Source: Apostichopus japonicus (Eukaryota > Echinodermata > Holothuroidea > Aspidochirotida > Stichopodidae). Taken from it: a DNA stretch of 64,000 nucleotides. Under the pieces are notes generated by a model that was not told where the DNA came from, searched no databases, and was given only the letters and a program-made list of their open reading frames with translations. Of the stretch, positions 24,601 to 36,390 are shown piece by piece (position 1 is the first letter of the stretch; every line of letters begins with the position of its first letter). The position numbers were made by a program, and so were the translations under genes. Location: positions 8,405,013 through 8,469,012 of the forward strand of contig NC_092577.1 in assembly GCF_037975245.1 (NCBI RefSeq), given 5' to 3'.

Positions 24601-24975
24601 CAAGTCAGGCAGCGCTAGTTTCGGAACACTGTATACCATTGTTTTAGAGACTCTTGAGTCTGAATTCTGAAATATGATTATATAGCTGGATTCTCAGGAA
24701 TCTGAATTCTACGCAGTGGTTTGAACAAATATTCTTTTGGGTATTATGATAGTAATGACTTAATATACCCATAGTGTGATGGTACCGTGCAATGATATAC
24801 CTATAGTGAAGGGGTTCAACTGCCTCCATGTTAAAGCTCTAATCGTCGAGTAAATTGACTGGCTTATGATATATACTATAATATCGATAGTTTAGCTTGA
24901 TTTGGGATTAGTTTTTAGTTTGCCTGCCAACGCTAGTGGTTGTTTTTGGTAGCGGGCGTAGCCTCATTGCGAGCG

Positions 24976-25818
24976 ATGTCAACGAACGACGAAACACCCG
25001 CCCAGGCACCCACCCCCCTGGCAGCAGTTAGCCTGAAACTACCGCCCTACTGGCCGAACGACCCCCATATTTGGTTTGCCCAAGTGGAAGCCCAATTTAC
25101 AACGAGAGGGGTCAAAGACGAAAAAACCAAATATGCTTATGTCATCGCTTCGTTGCAGCCCGAGGTAGCGCAAGAGGTGCGCGATATACTCCTGAAACCC
25201 CCACCAGCCGATCCATACAAATCGCTCAAGAAGGAGCTCATCAAACGCACAACTGCGTCCGAGCAGAAGCGGCTCCATCAGTTGTTGACGGCCGAAGAGT
25301 TAGGCGACAAGAAGCCATCCCAACTGCTCCGCCGAATGAAGCAGCTGCTTGCTTCCAACACCGTCGACGGCAACATTTTGAAGCAACTTTTCGTACAGAG
25401 ACTGCCGACAAATGTGCAACTCGTCCTTGCCACAACCAGTGACAAAACCAACATCGAGGAATTGGCAGCTCTCGCGGACAAAATTATGGAAGTGGTAATC
25501 CCGCACCCGATTGCAACAGTGGCGGCGGTGCAAAACACAACAGCGCCAGCTCTGAGCAACGGAATCGCTCAACTTCAACGACAAATCGACGTACTGACGA
25601 AGCAGGTGGCGTCGCTGACCAAACAACAACGTGACCAAAGTCGTGGTCGTTCGAAGTCGCGCCCCAAGTCTAATAACAACCGCAAGTCCCGTGACAGTAC
25701 ACCAACTGGAGGTATTTGCTGGTACCACCACACCTTTGGTGACGATGCCAATCACTGCCGACCGCCGTGCACCCACAAAGGAGCTACTAAAGCGGAAAAC
25801 TCCACGGCCAGCGACTAG
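24976..25818 (+). CDS. gag: Retrotransposon gag polyprotein
   Basis: This 280-residue capsid/nucleocapsid-type protein is started at the first ATG; the frame is open upstream but only from non-ATG codons. The N-terminal half carries the gypsy-type capsid pattern ([15 protein letters not shown], then [19 protein letters not shown]). A basic, serine/arginine-rich linker precedes a C-terminal Cys/His cluster (CWYHH...HCRPPC). That cluster is not a standard CX2CX4HX4C knuckle, though similar ones occur in related gypsy gags. It ends at 25818 and overlaps the pol frame by 28 nt. No disabling mutation is seen. Confidence 0.9.
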   Translation: MSTNDETPAQAPTPLAAVSLKLPPYWPNDPHIWFAQVEAQFTTRGVKDEKTKYAYVIASLQPEVAQEVRDILLKPPPADPYKSLKKELIKRTTASEQKRLHQLLTAEELGDKKPSQLLRRMKQLLASNTVDGNILKQLFVQRLPTNVQLVLATTSDKTNIEELAALADKIMEVVIPHPIATVAAVQNTTAPALSNGIAQLQRQIDVLTKQVASLTKQQRDQSRGRSKSRPKSNNNRKSRDSTPTGGICWYHHTFGDDANHCRPPCTHKGATKAENSTASD

Positions 25819-28800
25819 TAGCGACGGGTCTTGCTGGCCGAGGGGAAAGTCGCCTGTTTTATGTCACCGACAGAGACAACGGCACACGCTTCCTCATTGA
25901 CACTGGGGCCGAGGTAAGTGTCCTACCCGCAACGGCAAATGACCGACGACACACACCGGCTACACACGAGCTACTCGCGGTCAACGACACGCCAATCAAG
26001 ACTTACGGCATGAGATCGTTAACGCTGAATCTGGGGCTGAGACGGACCTACCGTTGGGTTTTTATCGTCGCCGACACCACGAGAGCCATACTCGGCATGG
26101 ATTTCTTACGGAAATATCAGCTCCTGGTCGATGTTTGCCTCTACAAACTGATCGACAAGACCACGAATCTCAGTGTCCATGGGAAAAGCAGCAACCATGC
26201 CCCTTCCCACATCATGTTTGCCTCACCGAAGTCCGACGAACGCTTTAAAACGCTACTGGCTGAATTCCCTGACCTCATTCGACAATCTTTCACCGAATCA
26301 CCTGTTAAGCACAACGTCAGACATCACATTAAGACCAATGGTCCACCAGTGGTGGCGCGTGCTCGTCGACTGGCACCCGACAAATTGAAGATTGCACGTC
26401 AGGAATTTGACCACATGCTCCAACTCGGAATCATCCGTCAATCTGATTCCAACTGGGCTTCACCTCTTCATATGGTCCCGAAGAAATCGGGAGACTGGAG
26501 GCCATGTGGAGACTACAGAGGACTCAACAACGTCACTGTACCGGACCAATACCCCATTCCGCACATTCACGATTTTTCGTCCTCTTTGAATGGCGCGAAG
26601 ATTTTCTCGAAAATCGATCTGGTCCGAGCCTATCACCAAATACCAGTAGAGCTGTCCGACGTGGGCAAAACAGCGATAACAACACCATTTGGCCTTTTCG
26701 AATTCATCAGGATGCCATTTGGTCTACGCAACGCGGCTCAGACATTCCAACGTTTCATCGACGAGGTCACGCGAGGACTTCCGTTTTGCTACGCTTACAT
26801 CGACGATCTTCTCATCGCCAGTGCATCGGTTGAAGAGCATGAACACCATCTGCGACAACTTTTCACCAAGCTCAACGAGTACGGAGTTGTCATCAATCCC
26901 GACAAATGCACCTTTGGCGAAAGTGCGCTCGATTTTCTGGGCCACCGTGTCGACGCCGACGGAATCCGACCACTCCAGGAAAAGGTAGCAGCAGTCCAGG
27001 ATTTTCCCCGTCCAACAACGCTACGGAAACTACGGGAATATCTCGGACTGGTAAATTTCTACCGGCGGTTCCTACCTCGATGTTCGGAATTGTTGTTGCC
27101 GCTAACCAACTTGCTAGCTGGTAAGAAGAAGAAATCAGCGCCAATCATCTGGACTGACGAAGCGACGGAAGCTTTTAAGGCTAGTAAGACTGCTCTTGCT
27201 AACGCCACACTGTTGACACACCCTGACCCAAATAAGCCCATCTGCATTATGGTCGACGCCTCAGATGGAGCAATCGGTGGGGTCTTACAACAATACCACG
27301 ACGATCAGTGGCAACCGATCTCTTTCTACTCCAAGAAGCTGAGCCCCACTGAAACTCGGTACAGTGCTTTTGGACGTGAACTCCTGGCCGCCTACCAAAC
27401 CATACGGAATTTCCGTCACAACCTGGAAGGAAGGACGTTTTTCGTACTGACCGACCACAAACCCTTAACCTTCGCACTCAAGGCAAGTTCCGACCGTTAC
27501 TCGCCGAGAGAAATAAGGCAACTAGATTACGTGTCGCAGTTCACCAACGACATACGCCATGTTAAAGGAGTCGACAACGTAGTCGCGGACGCTCTCTCCA
27601 GAGTCCATGTCAACGCCTTAAACCAACCGCTTTCTGCCACGCCCATCGACTTCGCAGAAATCGCCAAGCAGCAAGAGCACGATGAAGACATCATCGCCTT
27701 ACGTGAGTCACCATCGCTCAAGCTTCGTGACGTACCTCTCCCGACCAAGGATGGCACCATACTGTGTGACATGTCGACTGGTAATGCACGACCATTTGTA
27801 CCTGCTAAGTTCCGCCGGGCAGTTTTCGACGCACTTCACTCGATGTCCCATCCAGGTATTCGTGCAACACAACGCCTGATCAGGGAACGGTTCGTCTGGC
27901 CGAGCATCAACAAAGACGTCCGTCAGTGGGCTAAAGCTTGTTTGCGATGTCAACAAGCTAAGGTTCATAGACACACTGTCACACCTCTCGGTACTTTCGC
28001 CACACCCGACGCACGATTCGACCACATCCATATCGATATCGTTGGACCGTTACCGCCTTCAAATGGTTACCGATACCTCCTAACCATTGTTGATCGCTTC
28101 ACGAGATGGCCAGAAGCAATTTGCATTCCCGACATCACCGCCGAGACAGTCGCGAAAGCATTTGTCACAAGGTGGATCGCCATGTTTGGGACTCCGTCGA
28201 CAATCACGACCGACAGAGGCGCACAGTTCGAGTCCGCCCTTTTCAAGCAGTTGACGCTACTGTTGGGAAGTAAACGTATCCGTACGACAGCTTACCACCC
28301 TGCAGCCAATGGTCTCGTGGAACGCTTCCACCGACACCTCAAGTCCTCACTCAAGGCACGTAACAACATCCAGTGGACAGAAACCCTACCCATGATCCTT
28401 CTCAGCATCCGAACCACGCTGAAAGAAGATATCGGATGTAGTGCAGCTGAGCTAGTTTTTGGTACCACACTACGACTACCCTGTCAGCTGGTCACCGCCA
28501 GTTCAGACGAATCGTCACTCGACCCCTTTGAATATGCCGACCGTCTTAAGAGATCTATGGCTAAACTAGTTCCAACGCAGACTAGAACGAATACCCGCCC
28601 GTCACAACAGACCGAGGCCTTGTCAACATGCACTCACGTATGGATACGCGACGACACCGTGAAGCGTCCTTTACAACCTCCATACCGTGGCCCACATCGA
28701 GTCATCAAGAGGACTGACAAGTACTTTGTACTGGACATCAACGGCAAACACGATGCTGTATCGATCGACCGATTGAAAGTGGCGTATATGTTGGAGGAGC

Positions 28801-28979
28801 CTGACGACACCCCAGCAAACCATAATTACTCCACAACGACAGCAAAACCAGTGCCGAAACGATCGACGACACCGACACCGACCTCGGCAGCCACGACTCA
28901 ATCGCATGAGGCTGCGCCCAACCCCAGAGCAATAACGCGTTCTGGTAGGCACGTTCATTGGCCAGCGCGTTATGGTTGA
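25791..28979 (+). CDS. pol: Retrotransposon pol: protease, RT, RNase H, integrase
   Basis: The frame lies at -1 relative to gag. It is open from 25791 and overlaps the gag end, so expression by -1 frameshifting is likely. The first internal ATG at 26010 would cut off the protease. Positions are counted from 25791 (about 1062 residues). The protease active site DTGA is at ~37. The RT has YIDD at ~336. RNase H begins with VDASDGA (~488). Integrase has an HX3H..CX2C zinc motif, catalytic D ~749, D ~808 and E ~844 (35 residues between the last two), and a C-terminal GPY/F-type module. All catalytic residues seen are intact. It copies element RNA into DNA and inserts it. It ends about 100 bp before the 3' LTR; no envelope frame follows. 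Confidence 0.93.
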   Translation, partial: SGKLHGQRLVATGLAGRGESRLFYVTDRDNGTRFLIDTGAEVSVLPATANDRRHTPATHELLAVNDTPIKTYGMRSLTLNLGLRRTYRWVFIVADTTRAILGMDFLRKYQLLVDVCLYKLIDKTTNLSVHGKSSNHAPSHIMFASPKSDERFKTLLAEFPDLIRQSFTESPVKHNVRHHIKTNGPPVVARARRLAPDKLKIARQEFDHMLQLGIIRQSDSNWASPLHMVPKKSGDWRPCGDYRGLNNVTVPDQYPIPHIHDFSSSLNGAKIFSKIDLVRAYHQIPVELSDVGKTAITTPFGLFEFIRMPFGLRNAAQTFQRFIDEVTRGLPFCYAYIDDLLIASASVEEHEHHLRQLFTKLNEYGVVINPDKCTFGESALDFLGHRVDADGIRPLQEKVAAVQDFPRPTTLRKLREYLGLVNFYRRFLPRCSELLLPLTNLLAGKKKKSAPIIWTDEATEAFKASKTALANATLLTHPDPNKPICIMVDASDGAIGGVLQQYHDDQWQPISFYSKKLSPTETRYSAFGRELLAAYQTIRNFRHNLEGRTFFVLTDHKPLTFALKASSDRYSPREIRQLDYVSQFTNDIRHVKGVDNVVADALSRVHVNALNQPLSATPIDFAEIAKQQEHDEDIIALRESPSLKLRDVPLPTKDGTILCDMSTGNARPFVPAKFRRAVFDALHSMSHPGIRATQRLIRERFVWPSINKDVRQWAKACLRCQQAKVHRHTVTPLGTFATPDARFDHIHIDIVGPLPPSNGYRYLLTIVDRFTRWPEAICIPDITAETVAKAFVTRWIAMFGTPSTITTDRGAQFESALFKQLTLLLGSKRIRTTAYHPAANGLVERFHRHLKSSLKARNNIQWTETLPMILLSIRTTLKEDIGCSAAELVFGTTLRLPCQLVTASSDESSLDPFEYADRLKRSMAKLVPTQTRTNTRPSQQTEALSTCTHVWIRDDTVKRPLQPPYRGPHRVIKRTDKYFVLDINGKHDAVSIDRLKVAYMLEEPDDTPANHNYSTTTAKPVPKRSTTPTPTSAATTQSHEAAPNPRAITRSGRHVHWPARYG

Positions 28980-29079
28980 GAATCCCATGTAAATATATGA
29001 GTATTTCATATTTGTTTGACATTTTGTCTCGTGCTTTATCGATCACTTTTGGATGATTTGTGATCTGCGAGGGGGCTGA

Positions 29080-29563
29080 TGTAGCGACTCTGTATTTACT
29101 ACCTTTTCATTTCTTTTGTAATATACTCGAGCGCCCTCTTGTTAACGGAGAAACTCTACGATCTATCGTCGTGAACGGAACTAAATTTCTCGCGAGTTGT
29201 TCGCTCATTAATTTATCTGTTTACATTGGATTTTTCTCCCTCGGAACATTATATTTCTACGTCGGAAATAACGATCTCTCGAATGGAGTGAACATTATAT
29301 TATTTATCAGTGCACTGCGCGGGGAATTCGTTAACATAATTCATCGGACCTGATGTAGTTTATTTTACCATTTTATCCATATCATTTTACGTATAGTAAT
29401 TCGCCCCGTACTGTGTCCAGCGGCCGGACTCATTGCTATCTCCCTTGTATTATATGGGAACGGACGATGGTGCGACAGGTGATGATACTCAGCGCAGCCG
29501 ACTCAATAAAGAGGTGAGTGAAGGTCACGTTTGTTTATCCGTATACCCCTTCTATCTCGCCAA
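29080..29563 (+). repeat. 3' LTR
   Basis: 484 bp, no difference from the 5' LTR found on reading. AATAAA is at 29505-29510. It is preceded by the short purine run GAGGGGG and followed by the target duplicate AACTG. Confidence 0.93.
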
Positions 29564-29653
29564 AACTGGACGACATACATTAATCTGGGAGTGACTCGAA
29601 CCGGGGACCTTATGTTTGGAAGGCACCGGCGTTAACCACTGAGCTAACACTCC
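29564..29653 (-). mobile_element. tRNA-derived SINE, copy B, head part (split)
   Basis: The continuation of 23959-24096 after the gypsy element. It contains the tRNA-like head with A box TAGCTCAGTGG and B box GGTTCGAGTC (minus strand). Together the two parts match the copy at 21276-21491. Confidence 0.85.
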
Positions 29654-30852
29654 GTATAGCAAACATCAGTAGCCTTGATGTTTCAATACAAGTTATACCT
29701 AGTCAAAATACTGTAGGACATCAAGGAGCCAAGGATAAGTAATCTAAGACCAAATACATGCAAAGTATTGATCTCCTGGAAATAATTGCAGAATAGATCT
29801 ACCCAACAACTTTTAAGCAACACCCTCAAAAGAGGTTGGCCACCGCATCCTTATAAGGAGTCCAGTAGGGAGTGTGTGGCTACACCGTCAGGATGGTTCA
29901 TGTTATGTTTTGCCATTCCTATTAAGAACAACCCATCATTACATTGTTATTAATATGAGGCCTGATTGAAACTAAAATTTGTTTGTGATTTCAGTACTAA
30001 ACACGTTATCAGATTTTTATTCTGAAAATAATTGAGCTGTTTTGCGAAAGTAAAATTTCTGAAGGGTAATATGGTTGCCTAGTGTTTGAGTTGGTGCAGC
30101 CAGCTACAGTGTAATCAGATTCTCATTCTTATTATAATTTAGCCATTTTGTGAAAGGTAAAAGTTCTGAAGGGTAATTTGGTTACCTAGTTTGTGTGATG
30201 CTGTAGCCAGCTAACGTGTGGAGCTTTATATTGAGGGGTTTTCTGCAATTAAGCTGATCTCTTTTCCAGCCGCGTCTGAGGAAAATGTCTTATAATGTAA
30301 GGTTATCCTCACAAAAAATTATAAAATAGATGTTTGATACGCTTAACTTTGGTCACATTCTGGAGAGAGAGAGAGATAAGAAAAATACAGCTGAGCGTAC
30401 TTAAGATTTTTAGAGAATTCTGTTTAGTATAAAAGATTTCTAAGTGATGTGCGCATGCCTAATCTGGACAATATATACACAAACTTTTGAAAGTCACTGC
30501 CTGACTCCATCTTGTGTTTGAAATATTGTTACTACACTCTACAAGAGGCAGGCAGGTGTCTTAATGAAACTCCAGATTACGTAAACACTAAGGAGTACCC
30601 TATCAAGCCTTAATAATGGATTTCAAGTGAAGAAAGAAACATTTCTAGAAAATTGTCACAACTAAGTGCCATTCAAAACTTTCTGCGGTTGGCTGCAAAC
30701 GCACCATATCCTGTGATTTACTTTGGCCAAATTTCTGTTATAAAAAGAGTTATGATTTGCTGTGATTAAGCCAAAATATTTTATTTTGAGAATGTCTAGT
30801 TGCTTACAGTATAATATCAAATTACTTCAATTTAATGCTATGTTGTTTAATT
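29654..30852. other. Spacer or intron, nothing supported
   Basis: AT-rich. It may belong to the first intron or upstream region of the bZIP gene. A near-duplicate phrase (GGTAA.ATTTCTGAAGGGTAAT followed by TGGTTGCCTAG) recurs about 110 bp apart at 30050 and 30160. Confidence 0.4.
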
Positions 30853-31200
30853 GGCTGTAAGAGAGCATTGTGGTTAAGGCAGTGGACTTGTGTTCTAATG
30901 TTTGCAGGTTCGAGTCCTGCCAGATCATTCAATACATTGTGTCATTGAGCAAGGCCCTTTATCTCCTTTGCCTCTCTTCACCCAGGTGTGTAAATGGGGA
31001 CTTGTGAGGTAACTCGTAAACATAGAACTTTGGTCCCCCCCCACCCCCCAAAAAAATATATGTGGGAACGTCCCCTACGGGACAGGTAGATGTGGTGACC
31101 TTAAGTGCCCCAGGAGGGATTGTTTGAATTATGCACACTTTGGTGTGTGGTTGTGACAAGGGACAAGTTTGTAAAGTCATTTTGAGGCGGCCTTGAGAGT
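30853..31200 (+). mobile_element. tRNA-derived SINE, second family
   Basis: An A-box-like TGGTTAAGGCAGTGG and B box GGTTCGAGTCC (30907-30917) are followed by a core with TTGAGCAAGGCCC and CACCCAGGTGTGTAAATGGG. This core is typical of tRNA SINEs in marine invertebrates and recurs in the element at 55915-56238. The 3' boundary is uncertain because of a poly-C/A tract. Confidence 0.65.
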
Positions 31201-32113
31201 TTTTAACATGGTAGATTGAATAGAAATAGCTAAATTTACATTCTTTCTTGATATACATGTACGGTAGTTCAATCGCACAAGAGGAAGCCAGTAAATTACT
31301 AATACTCATAGCATTGACAACTTTGTGAGAAATAGAATTTTAAATCATCCATAGCAGAGAGTTCTCCAAACTTACTTTGTAACTAGCTATATAGCTATGC
31401 TTGTTTTCCCCTCAGTTGATCTTTCAGTGATTGCGAATGGCGACCGCATGTTTACATCTCTCCAGGTGGGCTTCACACTCTCAACTGTACAGTACATGAT
31501 TATGCTACATATTTCTGTGGTTTAGGTTGTAAAGGTAAACTACGACTGTCGAAATTTAGCAATTTTAAAGCCGTTTCTATATCTACTTTATTGTACATCC
31601 AAAAACTGGAGAGCGTGATGCTAAATATCAGGATAAATAGTAGTTATTGTACGGTACTTCATGTTTTCAATCTTTCTCCCTTTTTATTCTAAAAAAAATT
31701 GGACAATCCTTATTTGAGATGACATTGTTAGGGTTTTCTCTTTGGCTATATGTTTAATGCACTAAGCACAATGGTTGTCATGATAAGCTAGTACTGAGCA
31801 TCACCGAGTATTTTCCAGCAAAAATTGCCAAAAATATATTCAAATCTGTAACTGTGCATTATGTTTTACTCTCCAACAAAGCAAAAGGTCAGAAATTGAG
31901 AAAGTATAAAATGCAGTTCTGAAATATTTGTTTACATTACATCATGTGATAGTTACCATAGTAACTAGTTTTCTTTACCATAGCCCCTATCACTTCACAC
32001 CTCCCATATTCTGCATGTTCTAGCTACTGTAGTCACATCTCACATTAGTAAGTATTATAATCTAGAATACATAACCGACTTCTTAAGATCTTTTTGCTCC
32101 CAATCATCTGTAG
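31201..32113. other. Probable intron upstream of the bZIP exon
   Basis: No exon with a phase-0 donor and ATG could be fixed. ATGGCGACCGC at 31439 ends in a GTGGGC donor-like site, but the phase does not fit the bZIP exon. Confidence 0.4.
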
Positions 32114-33385
32114 TCACTCGGCGGCAAAGTGAGGAAACTGGGAGGCCGTAAAGGGAAGAGAGCTTCCAAGGCAATCGATCAAAAAACCAAACTGGAGAGG
32201 AGTCGGCAGAGTGCCAGGGAATGCAGAGCCAGGAAGAAAGAAAAGTACCAACTGCTGGAAGAAATGGTTGAAGGGAAGGAGAAGGATGTTCTTGATTTAA
32301 GAAAACAGCTAGAATCGGTAAGAAGGAATTACCTATACGCTCGAGGGGGGGGGGGGGCGGTGGGGAGATTGACACAGTGGAGGGGAGGAGGATGTTCTTG
32401 ATTTAAGAAAACATCTAGAATCGGTCAGCGAGAATTACCTAAAGACTCCAGGGTGTAGGGTTGCACAGGGTGGGGGGAGGTTGGGGAATTAGGAGGAATA
32501 CTGTACATGGATAAATTTTGCTGAACTACAATCATTGGCTCAAATCAAATGATTAAATGCTGTTCCTTTCTCGCATATGTGTGACACCACCATCTAACAG
32601 CATTCTGGTACCATTTTGAAGCTAGTGGACATTATTAAATCCTAAAGAATAAGCTCTACCAACAGCACAGTAAAATCAATAAAGTCATCTCTTTGTGTTA
32701 CTACATATTTGGTGCCAGAGTGTCTGTATTATACCATTTCTACAGTACCTTCATTTATTGTCACTAGTTTGTTGCTGTTGGTGCTATTGTCATTAATTGG
32801 CTAGCCTATTTATCTGCTAGTTGCCCTTTTCATGGCTAAACATAACACTTTGCATTTTCTCTTTGGGACATTGCAGTATATATATGCAATTACGTATGTG
32901 AATCTTGTAAGAAGTTTGGTGAAATTCAGGATTTAAGAAGTTTGGTGAATTTCAAGAAACAGATTATTTAAGGCTTGTTAAATCTACAATATCTCCTACA
33001 ATATATCAGTTGATATTATCATGGATGGAACACTTCTGGTAGGAACAATTCCTTGTATCTTGTACTGGGTACAGGCACATATCAGAACATTTCTCCCTAC
33101 TTCATGCTAATTACTGGCAAACTATGCTTCACTGCCTGATGCATAAACAAAGAGTCATCAGTGCTAAATGTCATTAAAAAAATGTGTTTTATCCTTGTTC
33201 CTCAGAATATATATAAATTAATGCGCTTCTTTATTATCTGTATTGAAGCATTTACGAAATTGGCGTTTTCTTTCCAGCTCAAGAAGCAATTGTCGAATGG
33301 AGTTTTACCAAAACCTGAGGATATCTTGCCGGTAGTAAAAGAGCAGCCATCTGAGGATCAAGTAGTTTCAGAGAAAAACGGTTGA
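32114..33385 (+). CDS. CREBL2: CREBL2-like bZIP transcription regulator, two exons (5' exon not found)
   Basis: Exon 32114-32317 (acceptor CATCTGTAG, donor GTAAGA, phase 0 at both ends) encodes 68 residues. They comprise a GGKV start, a Gly/Lys-rich stretch, the basic region KLERSRQSARECRARKK, and the start of a leucine zipper. Exon 33278-33385 (acceptor TTCTTTCCAG, phase 0) adds 35 residues and a stop. The basic region is essentially that of vertebrate CREBL2 (about 120 residues), a nuclear protein that partners CREB. The zipper is short, as in CREBL2. The C-terminal exon is more diverged (PKPEDILPVV against the human PSEIKALL region). A small first exon encoding the initiator should lie upstream. 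AATAAA at 33687 is a plausible poly(A) signal. Family assignment is strong; orthology is inferred. Confidence 0.85.
32386..32452 (+). repeat. Duplicate of the bZIP exon 3' end and its donor
   Basis: About 67 bp copy of 32279-32345 (last ~40 nt of the bZIP exon plus intron start) placed 107 bp downstream after a G-rich tract. The donor copy reads GTCAGC instead of GTAAGA, and one exon base is changed (ACAG to ACAT). It is likely non-functional, though it could offer a weak alternative donor. Confidence 0.85.
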
Positions 33386-33685
33386 AATGATTTCTCAAGA
33401 TGGACCATCAGTGAAGCTAAATTTGCTACTTGGGCTTTTGACATCAACTTAATATATCATAAAAATATGATATTTATTTTAGATGTTGTGGAAATTGTAT
33501 CATATCAGGTTAAGGTAATCTAGCATTTTACCGATAGGTTTCAAATGGTTTTGCACCTTAAGGGTAGCATAGAACAGAATTTTCTTGCCATTTGGGGAAA
33601 TTTGCTTGATTCATTCTTGCAAAGCTTGGACGAAATGGAAGGCAGTCAAACAAAGCGGAAGATCAAGTTTCTCCAAACTATTTGA

Positions 33686-34215
33686 AAATAAACATTTGAC
33701 TAGTTTGACTGGTTTACCTACATACAGTTAACAGAAGATTTTTGTTTTCAACAGAATCCATGAAAGACTAGTAGACTGTTTTCTACAGTCTACACTTATT
33801 GAAAGACCAGTAGACTGCTTTTGTACAGTATACACTATTTGAAAGACTAGTAGAATGTGTTTCTACAGTCTACCATATTTGAAAGACTAGTAGATGGTGT
33901 TTCGACAGTCTACACTATAAGAAAGACCAGTTGACTGTTTTCAAACTATTTGAAAATAAAATATCTAGTCAATCTGGTTTACCTGCATACAGTTAATGGA
34001 AATTATTTTTTTATCAACAGAATCCATGAAAGACTAATATACTGTGTCTACAGTCTACCTTCTTTGAAAGACCAGTAGACTGCTTTTGTACAGTCTACAT
34101 TATTTGAAAGACTAGTAGACTATTTTTCTAGTCTACACTATTTGAAAGACTAGTAGACTGTTCTTCTACAGTCTACACTATTGGTAGACTAGTAGCTATA
34201 GTCTACACTATTAAA
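33686..34215. repeat. Palindromic minisatellite with higher-order duplication
   Basis: Units of about 40-45 bp each contain AGACTAGTAGACTGT and ACAGTCTAC, which are self-complementary. A ~90-bp non-satellite segment (CAAACTATTTGAAAATAAA ... CAGAATCCATGAAAGAC) occurs at ~33675 and ~33939. The array therefore grew by duplication of a ~265-bp block. Confidence 0.85.
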
Positions 34216-35574
34216 AGGTAAAATTTGACTTATCAGGCTTTATGACTCCACATTTGAAATTGAGCATGTTTTAGTACCAAAGAGAATAAAAAAAATCCAT
34301 GTACTGTAAAATGTATCAACATCAACTCAAAAGACTATAATATTACACCTCAATCTCATATAACTCGTAGGGGCTTCAGTTCATTTTGAACATACCCCAC
34401 TGGTCTGAGGTTAAACATTGGTATATGCAAACTGATAATAGGAGCAAGGGTTAAGGCAGAATAAGTTTTGGAAAGAGGGTAATTTTCACTTACAATGTCC
34501 CCCCCCCCCCCCATGCCTGTGTGTATTCGTGTGGTGGTTTCCGTGTCGGTCTCCAAAGGTCACATGAAAACAAATTATTTTGGTGTTTGTTTTTATTGTG
34601 TAGTTTATATTTGTTTCTGTAAAGCGCTGTGATCTTTTGTAAAGCGCTCTATCAAATACAAATAATAATAATAATAATAATAATTACATCCTCTTTTAGG
34701 TTCCACCATTGCAACATGACTTGTCCTAGCAGGCAAATGTTTGTATCACCTTTCCACTCGTACCTTGTTCTTTGTTCTTGTGTGAGCCAATCTTTCTTGA
34801 GTGTTGCTGTACCAGAGTTAGAGTAATGTGCATCTCTGCCTTAAAAGGTTTATAACCGTTGGGAGGAGGGAAAATCACCAGAGGAGACCTTCTGGGATGG
34901 CTGATGTTTAGACTTATCGTTATCATGCTTGGATGCTAAACATGTATGAAATAAAACTACTGATGTTGCATGATTCAGGTGGGAGGGGGAATGGGGTAGT
35001 GGGGTTGATAATTGGTTTAAGTTGAAGCATTTTAGAAATTAATATCGTGGTGAAATGAAGTTGAGAGCAGAGGTACTTATTATTCAGCATTTTTTTGTGC
35101 TAAATGTTACTTTTATTTCTAGCTCAAGATCGTAATAGTTTCCCTAGCTTACGTTTGCTAAAAGCTGCAAATACTCTACGCTAGTACATGATACAGTTTT
35201 TACCTATTTCAGTAAATGTATGATAGGAACTATTTCAAACTCGAGCTAGAATAAGAAAATATTTAGCACAATATTTTGTGAATATTTAGTGTCGTCTGCT
35301 CTTAGCGCAGATTACTACATGATGGTGCAAGTCTATCATTTGCTATACATATAAAGAGTTGAATACTTCAATAAATATATTCTCGGCTGACCTTGGCACT
35401 AAGTGCATGATGCCTGTAGTATAGTCCAAGGGGTATAGAATGTGGTGCATTGTCTTAATGACACTTTCTATTTGTTTAGTGCTAATGCAATTTCTGTAAA
35501 ACAAGTTAAATGTCACACTGTTAAGTTATTAACGTTGAGTGTGTGTGATCTCACTTCATTTAAAGGACACTGTA
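34216..35574. other. Non-coding; SINE tail relic and a palindromic repeat
   Basis: 34612-34684 (GTAAAGCGCT repeated, then an (ATA)n tail) resembles the 3' tail of tRNA SINEs, as at 55930. 35090-35265 is an imperfect inverted repeat with ~50-bp arms (GTGCTAAAT..TCTAGCTC and its complement), probably a MITE. No gene is supported. Confidence 0.55.
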
Positions 35575-36390
35575 CAATGCTTCAGAATACTATTTAAGGC
35601 ACTTTTGGACTTTTGGGTTTTTGATCATCATTCATTATCCTGTGAGCAAAATAGAGGGCTCATTACTCTAATTCCTAAACCGTATAAGGACCATAAGGTT
35701 ATAGCTAACTATAGACATATTAGTCTCCTTAACACTGACTACAAGCTAACCGGTTAAACGGGTCGTCGACAATACTGTTGGGGATGACCAGACTGGTTTT
35801 ATCATAAATAAGTGTACTGGGGAAAACATTCGTTCTGATCGATCACAATACCACAGATAACAGTCCAGGTCTTCTGTTCTTTATTGATTTTGAAAAGAAA
35901 GCTTTTGATTGTATCGATTGGGATTTTATTGACCACACTCTCATTTATTTCAACTTTGGGAACAGTTTTCGACGGTGGGTCAAAATACTCTACACTGGTA
36001 GTTCTTCCTGTGTTCTAAATCATGGTCATTTGACAGGTTTCTTCCCTATTCAGAGAGTAGTAAGGCAAGGTTGTCCCCTTAGCCCGTACCTATTTATTCT
36101 ATGTGCAGATTTTCTAGGTAGAAAAATTATTTGTGACAACACAAAAATCAAGGGGTTAAACATATTTTGCCGGGAAATTAAAGTACTGCAGTATGCCGAC
36201 GACACCACTTTCTTCTTAGACGGTACCCGTAACACCACTGTTAAGGTGCTGAATACCTCAGAGAATTTTCGAATAGCATCAGGTCTTAAAATTAATTTCA
36301 GCAAATCCCAGTTTCTTCCTCTTGGTTCTTTTATTTCGAATAATCCAGCTCATGTCAGTGAATTCAATGTTTTGATTACTAACGCTCCCA
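35575..36390 (+). pseudogene. LINE (Tx1/L1-like) ORF2 fragment 1: reverse transcriptase
   Basis: A 5'-truncated non-LTR retrotransposon starts within the RT. Readable blocks are RGLITLIPK with ISLLNTDYKL, DFEKKAFDCIDWDF (catalytic motif A), and RQGCPLSPYLFILCADFL followed by LQYADDTTFF (catalytic YADD). Frameshifts and stops separate the blocks, so it is dead. The RT continues into 43962-44308 after removal of the inserted element at 36391-43959. Confidence 0.85.

Larger units (their letters stand above)
24097..29563 (+). mobile_element. Ty3/gypsy LTR retrotransposon, apparently intact and recent (5,467 bp)
   Basis: Two 484-bp LTRs (24097-24580, 29080-29563) read as identical by eye. They start TGTAGCGAC and carry AATAAA. 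A 5-bp target duplication AACTG lies at 24092-24096 and 29564-29568. A primer-binding site TGGTGACCCCGACGTGAT begins at 24583, and a short purine run GAGGGGG lies just before the 3' LTR. Coding order is gag, protease, RT, RNase H, integrase, with no envelope frame. Domain order and the D-D-35-E integrase make it Ty3/gypsy. A Mag/SURL-like clade is likely from the gag type but is inferred. Open frames plus identical LTRs indicate a young insertion. Confidence 0.95.

Noticed and set aside
25300-25776. Long antisense frames across gag and pol
   Set aside because: Shadows of the GC-richer retrotransposon coding strand.
26010-26012. ATG at 26010 as the pol start
   Set aside because: The frame is open to 25791 and holds the protease DTGA upstream, so this ATG is internal.
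31439-31470. ATGGCGACCGC as the CREBL2-like first exon
   Set aside because: Its donor leaves phase 2, whereas the bZIP exon needs phase 0, and the peptide does not resemble the CREBL2 start.
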